The notes beneath the pieces are model-generated. The model was not told the DNA's origin, searched no databases, and worked only from the letters and a program-made list of their open reading frames with translations. From Patescibacteria group bacterium (GTDB lineage: Bacteria; Patescibacteriota; Minisyncoccia; Phycocordibacterales; SBAW01), in contig JAUPWA010000063.1 in assembly GCA_030916835.1 (NCBI GenBank), forward strand, positions 1 to 6,669: DNA of 6,669 nt. The letters are read 5' to 3'. The position numbers were made by a program, and so were the translations under genes. Shown in pieces: positions 3,530-6,669 of this stretch; the stretch's first letter is position 1; the number at the start of each line of letters is the position of its first letter.

Positions 3530-5917
3530 TTAGAGCGTCGTTGCCGACTGCCCAAGCTTCAGGTACCCGAGCCCGACCTCATCTAAGGTTTTGAGGCGAT
3601 CATATATAGCAGGAATATCATTAAAAAACTCAATCGCCTCTTCGATGGTCATCTCGAGAATATCGTAGATACTCTTCTTCTTGTATTTTACCTCGAGCGT
3701 CTCTTTCATGAATCGCTTACCACCACAGATGTCACAGGTCACATATACCGTTGGCAAAAAGTGCATCTCAACCGCTATGACACCATTTCCCTCGCAGGCC
3801 TCGCAGCGGCCACCGGAGCGCGCTTGCGGCACATTAAAGGAGAAGCGTGACGCCTTCCATCCGCGAGCACGCGCCTCATTGGTCGAGGCAAACAGATCAC
3901 GGATGAACGTGAACGAGCCCGTATAGGTTGCTGGGTTTGAGCGCGGCGTGCGACCAATTGGCGACTGATCGATCAAAATTGCTCGGCTCAGATTATCGAG
4001 ACCTTTGATAGAGTGCGCATTAAACACCTGGTTGGTGCGGTAGCGCTTGTCAAAACGGGCCTTAAGGTTTTCATACAGCACCTCATAGAGGAAGGTCGAC
4101 TTGCCCGAGCCCGAGACACCAGTGACCGCAACCATGCGGCCAAGCGGGAGCTTTACATCAAGATTGTTGATGTTAAATGCACTACCACCCTTAATCTCTA
4201 TCCAACCCTTGTCCTTCTCCCGGCGCTCCTCGGGTATAGGCACGACCTTTTCGCCACGCAAGTAGCTGAGCGTGACCGAGCCACTGTCGTTTTTCTTTGC
4301 GGTCAGCAACTTCTCGAGATCGTCAGCCACGACAATATGCCCACCATGCACGCCGGCACCAGGGCCGATGTCGACCAAGTAGTCGCCTGCATAAATAGTG
4401 TCCTCGTCATGCTCAACAACGATGATGGTGTTGCCTAGGTTACGCAAATTGACGAGCGTTTTGATAAGGCGCTCATTGTCACGCTGGTGCAGGCCAATCG
4501 TTGGCTCGTCGAGCACATACAGCGCACCAACAAGCCCTGAGCCTAGTTGCGACGCGAGGCGGATGCGCTGCGCCTCGCCGCCCGAGAGCGTGTTGGCGCG
4601 GCGCTCGAGCGTGAGGTAGTCGAGGCCCACATCGAGCATAAACTTGAGGCGTGCAGTAATTTCTTTAATGACAGTTTTTGAAATCTCCTGATCCTTTTTT
4701 GACAAATCAAGCTCGACAAAAAAGTCGTATGCTTCTTTGATAGAAAGCTTGGTGATGTCGACTATGTTTTTTGCATCTTTTGGGGTCCCAGCTTCAGAAA
4801 CTGCACCCTCTGTCACTAGATGAACCGCTCCAGAAGGTGCAGTTTCATCAGCCTTTAATTTTTGGGCTGCTTTTTCTTTATACAAAAACACATTTAGCGC
4901 CTCTGGGCGTAGGCGTGCACCATGACACACCGGGCATGCCTCGTCGGAGAAAAGGTGTTTGGTGCCCAGGCCGTTACACGCAGGACACGCGCCGTAGGGC
5001 GAGTTAAAAGAGAAGAGGCGCGGCTCGACCTCAGGGAAGGAGAATCCGTCATAGGCACACATAAATTTGGCCGAGATGAGTCGCTCACCTGCAGTATCTT
5101 CGATTTTAACCAAGCCTTCGGTCTCACCCAGCGCGCGCTCGACAGCCTCTGAAAGGCGCTCTTTTGCTGAGGCGAGTTGCTGCTTGTCTTTGCTGGAGAA
5201 GTCAGAGATGAGGATTTCATCGACAAGTGCGTCGATACTGTGCTTTTTATTTTTTGAAAGGATAATTTGCTCGCGCAGGCTCAGTAATTTACCATCAACC
5301 TTTACCTTTTCATATCCCTTGCCGAGTAAATCGTAAAGGAGTTGATAGTACTCGCCCTTGCGACCCACCACCACTGGTGCAAAGATGCGCACCGTGTCGT
5401 TTTTAATGACGATATCAAAAACTTTAATATCTTGCTTTCCTGTCCCGCGAAGCCTTGGCGAAGTGGGAGGAGCCAGTTTAGTCACTCCCTCAATAATGCT
5501 GTGGATTATCTCCTCGTTTGAGTGTTTGCGTATCTCACGACCGCAGATGGTGCAGTGCGGCTTGCCAACTCGTGCATAGAGTATGCGCAGGTAGTCATAA
5601 ATTTCTGTGATGGTCGCCACTGTTGAGCGTGGATTGTTGGAGCGGCTCTTTTGGTCGATAGAAATAGCGGGCGAAAGGCCTGTGATTTCCTCCACATCGG
5701 GCTTTTGCATCTGGCGCAAAAATTGGCGCGCATAGGCCGAGAGCGACTCTATGTAGCGGCGCTGCCCCTCGGCAAAAATAGTATCAAACGCCAAAGAGGA
5801 CTTCCCCGAGCCAGAGAGTCCAGTAAAAATGATCATCTTCCCTCGCGGAAGTTTGAGATCAACGTTTTTAAGGTTGTGCGTCTTTGCGCCTTTTATATGT
5901 ATAAATTCCTCGGCCAT
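3530..5917 (-). CDS. uvrA: UvrA, excinuclease ABC subunit A, first 795 residues (cut by in-frame TAA)
   Basis: UvrA is the DNA damage sensor of nucleotide excision repair, a dimeric tandem ABC ATPase that loads UvrB. Visible are Walker A1 GLSGSGKS (33-40), ARVGKPHCTICG (115-126), the zinc module with CPACNGLG and CPVCHGARL (311-336), signature 1 NTLSGGEAQR (442-451), Walker B1 YVLDEPTIGLH (467-477), Walker A2 GVSGSGKS (600-607), and the second zinc module CEAC/CDIC (705-732). The frame then stops at TTL-TAA where TTLSGGEAQR is expected. One base (TCA to TAA) explains it. The protein as written lacks signature 2 and Walker B2. Palindromic repeats are read in frame at residues 150-159 and 358-374. 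The cysteine pair usual near residue 287 is CAYD. The ATG at 5915-5917 fits the family start (MAEEFIHIKGA), though a GTG at 5974 in the same frame is also possible. Confidence 0.93.
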   Translation of the reverse strand: MAEEFIHIKGAKTHNLKNVDLKLPRGKMIIFTGLSGSGKSSLAFDTIFAEGQRRYIESLSAYARQFLRQMQKPDVEEITGLSPAISIDQKSRSNNPRSTVATITEIYDYLRILYARVGKPHCTICGREIRKHSNEEIIHSIIEGVTKLAPPTSPRLRGTGKQDIKVFDIVIKNDTVRIFAPVVVGRKGEYYQLLYDLLGKGYEKVKVDGKLLSLREQIILSKNKKHSIDALVDEILISDFSSKDKQQLASAKERLSEAVERALGETEGLVKIEDTAGERLISAKFMCAYDGFSFPEVEPRLFSFNSPYGACPACNGLGTKHLFSDEACPVCHGARLRPEALNVFLYKEKAAQKLKADETAPSGAVHLVTEGAVSEAGTPKDAKNIVDITKLSIKEAYDFFVELDLSKKDQEISKTVIKEITARLKFMLDVGLDYLTLERRANTLSGGEAQRIRLASQLGSGLVGALYVLDEPTIGLHQRDNERLIKTLVNLRNLGNTIIVVEHDEDTIYAGDYLVDIGPGAGVHGGHIVVADDLEKLLTAKKNDSGSVTLSYLRGEKVVPIPEERREKDKGWIEIKGGSAFNINNLDVKLPLGRMVAVTGVSGSGKSTFLYEVLYENLKARFDKRYRTNQVFNAHSIKGLDNLSRAILIDQSPIGRTPRSNPATYTGSFTFIRDLFASTNEARARGWKASRFSFNVPQARSGGRCEACEGNGVIAVEMHFLPTVYVTCDICGGKRFMKETLEVKYKKKSIYDILEMTIEEAIEFFNDIPAIYDRLKTLDEVGLGYLKLGQSATTL
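4797..4846 (+). repeat. 50-bp palindromic element inside uvrA (copy 2)
   Basis: Perfect 11-bp arms, GAAACTGCACC (4797-4807) and GGTGCAGTTTC (4836-4846), are followed inward by one mismatch, a 4-bp inner stem TCTG/CAGA (4809-4812 with 4831-4834) and the 18-nt loop TCACTAGATGAACCGCTC (4813-4830). The loop and inner stem match the uvrC copy. The arms differ from it but remain fully paired, as expected if the fold is selected. It encodes UvrA residues 358-374 (ETAPSGAVHLVTEGAVS), within a segment of about 35 extra residues between RLRPEALNVFLY and KNIVDITKLSIKEA, which are nearly adjacent in ordinary UvrA. It is inverted relative to its host gene. Confidence 0.85.
5443..5468 (+). repeat. 26-bp imperfect palindrome read in frame in uvrA
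   Basis: The arms TCCCGC (5443-5448) and GTGGGA (5463-5468; one G-T pair) flank a 3x3 internal loop GAA/GAA, an inner GCC/GGC stem (5452-5454 with 5457-5459) and the two centre bases TT. It encodes UvrA residues 150-159 (PPTSPRLRGT), between IIHSIIEGVTKLA and KQDIKVFDIVIKND, in the region before the UvrB-binding domain where length varies among UvrA proteins. The proline/arginine-rich peptide is unlike its surroundings. Only one copy is visible in the window, so dispersal in the genome is inferred. Confidence 0.5.
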
Positions 5918-5979
5918 ATGTCTTTGCCACGCACACAGCCCCAAAGCCGTGCGCTTAGGGGTAGTGTATGTCACCCAGG

Positions 5980-5990
5980 AGTATACCACA
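5980..5990 (-). promoter_or_regulatory. Extended -10 promoter of uvrA
   Basis: The minus strand reads TGTGGTATACT, the strongest example of the element repeated through the window (hexamer 5985-5980). The 12-mer GGTATACTCCTG here is identical to that in front of ddl. From it, either a ~55-nt leader leads to the ATG at 5917, or a leaderless message starts at the in-frame GTG at 5974, five bases from the hexamer. No standard -35 is visible. No Shine-Dalgarno is seen before the ATG. Confidence 0.55.
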
Positions 5991-6057
5991 ACACGAGACT
6001 CATTAAAAATCCAGACACCTTCTGCCATTATACGATACGGACTATGGGGGATACACA

Positions 6058-6669
6058 ATGCACCTACGCCGACGGTGGAATATTCTTTGGGGACACCAGC
6101 ATCTTGAGAGAGTTACATTTGGCGGATACGAAACACTTGCCCAGCTGTATGGTGGGCGACCCTATTTTCATTTAGGGTACGTGGCCGAGCTACTCAACAT
6201 ACTTGACGATACAAAGGGTCAAATATTCTTAGTACGACACACCAGTTTTGGGGATGTTGAAAAAGCGTTGTGGTTTCACGAGCTATTTCGCAACCCAAAA
6301 AGACAGGACAACGAGGAGCAGAGTGCACAGTGTGCGAGCATGCTCATGCGGCTTATGAATCGCCCTGTACCTGAAATAGTACGAGTAAAGTCGCTTATCC
6401 TGGCAGCAAAACAAAAGCGTTTGCAATTTGAGCCAGACCATCAATTACTTCATGACCTCACGCTAGTAAAATTTGCTCAAGCTGCTGATGAGTATGACGA
6501 TATGGCAAACTCCATACGTAAAGAAAATAAGTACCTTCTTGATATACACTACGCCGGTCGTCGCCTCTATGACCTTGAGACACTCATGCGCCGTGAGTAT
6601 CTCTACCACCTACCGATCTTTCGTAAGCGATATGAAGCACAAGCAAGAGCAAACATTGTGCGCGAGATG
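6058..6669 (+). CDS. HD-superfamily metal-dependent phosphohydrolase-like protein (COG4339 type), partial
   Basis: An open frame of 204 codons runs off the right edge with no stop. The start RRWNILW, then YETLAQLYGGRPYFHLGYV (24-42), LWFHELFRNPKRQDNEEQSA (71-90), SLILAAKQK (112-120), SIRKEN and FRKRYEAQARANIVRE follow the layout of the predicted HD phosphohydrolases of COG4339, recalled as RHYHxxxHI, WFHDxxYxPxxxDNE, ILATKHH and ARxNLxRE. The catalytic type is uncertain because several expected metal ligands are changed: WFHE for WFHD, Phe37 and Tyr41 at the histidine positions of YHxLxHI, and KQK for KHH. The ATG at 6058 is chosen because the family's N-terminus begins here; GGGGG at 6046-6050 is a possible weak ribosome site 7 nt upstream. 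It is divergent from uvrA, across 140 nt from the uvrA ATG. Its substrate is unknown. Confidence 0.7.
   Translation, partial: MHLRRRWNILWGHQHLERVTFGGYETLAQLYGGRPYFHLGYVAELLNILDDTKGQIFLVRHTSFGDVEKALWFHELFRNPKRQDNEEQSAQCASMLMRLMNRPVPEIVRVKSLILAAKQKRLQFEPDHQLLHDLTLVKFAQAADEYDDMANSIRKENKYLLDIHYAGRRLYDLETLMRREYLYHLPIFRKRYEAQARANIVREM

Noticed and set aside
3530..3532. TAA reassigned to serine in this organism
   Set aside because: TAA serves as the normal terminator of phhB, ddl, uvrC and the 89-aa ORF, and no other in-frame TAA interrupts a conserved gene here.
4771..5007. Plus-strand frame sharing LSLDEPLQK with UvrC
   Set aside because: The shared peptide comes from the palindromic element being read in the other orientation. 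It is not a gene, but it is what revealed the repeat.
6027..6032. Perfect TATAAT on the minus strand upstream of uvrA
   Set aside because: It has no TG extension and no -35 at usable spacing, and the TGTGGTATACT nearer the gene matches the other promoters. A secondary start cannot be excluded.
6029..6036. Plus-strand TATACG/TACGAT as a promoter for the HD-like gene
   Set aside because: Two overlapping 4-of-6 matches with no -35 and no TG extension are too weak to annotate.
5651..6175. 174-codon plus-strand open frame opposite the uvrA start
   Set aside because: It lies antisense to the conserved UvrA N-terminus, its peptide resembles no known family, and it overlaps the start of the HD-like gene in another frame.
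1..6669. CRISPR array, tRNA, rRNA or insertion sequence
   Set aside because: No regularly spaced repeats, no tRNA-like cloverleaf or rRNA sequence, and no transposase frame were seen on either strand.

Overview
The window is a compact bacterial stretch. Five genes lie on the minus strand, read right to left as uvrA, a small unknown ORF, uvrC, ddl and a pterin-4a-carbinolamine dehydratase gene. One divergent plus-strand gene runs off the right edge. Short intergenic gaps, a UvrC of only 445 residues that ends before the usual helix-hairpin-helix tail, and palindromic repeats inside coding sequence suggest a small-genome lineage of the Patescibacteria/CPR (Parcubacteria-like) type. That placement is an inference from style; no rRNA or other marker is present.

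Layout: 1-40 holds a promoter for a gene beyond the left edge. 41-385 is phhB-like, 401-1369 is ddl (D-Ala-D-Ala ligase for peptidoglycan) and 1403-2740 is uvrC. 2774-2804 is a terminator-like hairpin and 2812-3081 is an 89-aa unknown ORF with a clear Shine-Dalgarno. 3191-5917 is uvrA, split by one in-frame TAA at 3530-3532 that falls on the serine of the second ABC signature (LSGGE). 6058 to the right edge (+) is a partial HD-superfamily phosphohydrolase-like protein of the COG4339 type. No stretch longer than 300 bases lacks a gene.

UvrA (damage recognition) and UvrC (dual incision) belong to nucleotide excision repair; uvrB is not in the window. Ddl acts in cell-wall synthesis and the dehydratase in pterin recycling. 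The genes do not look like one tightly coupled operon, because nearly every minus-strand gene has its own extended -10 element (TGTGgTATAcT-like). For phhB, ddl and uvrC this element sits 6-9 nt from the start codon, which implies leaderless mRNAs.

The most unusual feature is a roughly 50-bp palindromic element found in frame in both uvrC (2298-2349) and uvrA (4797-4846). The two copies lie in opposite orientation to their genes. They share a nearly identical 18-nt loop, while their arms differ in sequence but stay perfectly paired. Two unrelated short palindromes also sit in frame, one in uvrC (1857-1878) and one in uvrA (5443-5468). All four lie in parts of the proteins that look like variable linkers. 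They resemble the Rickettsia palindromic elements or REP/REPIN-type sequences in behaviour.
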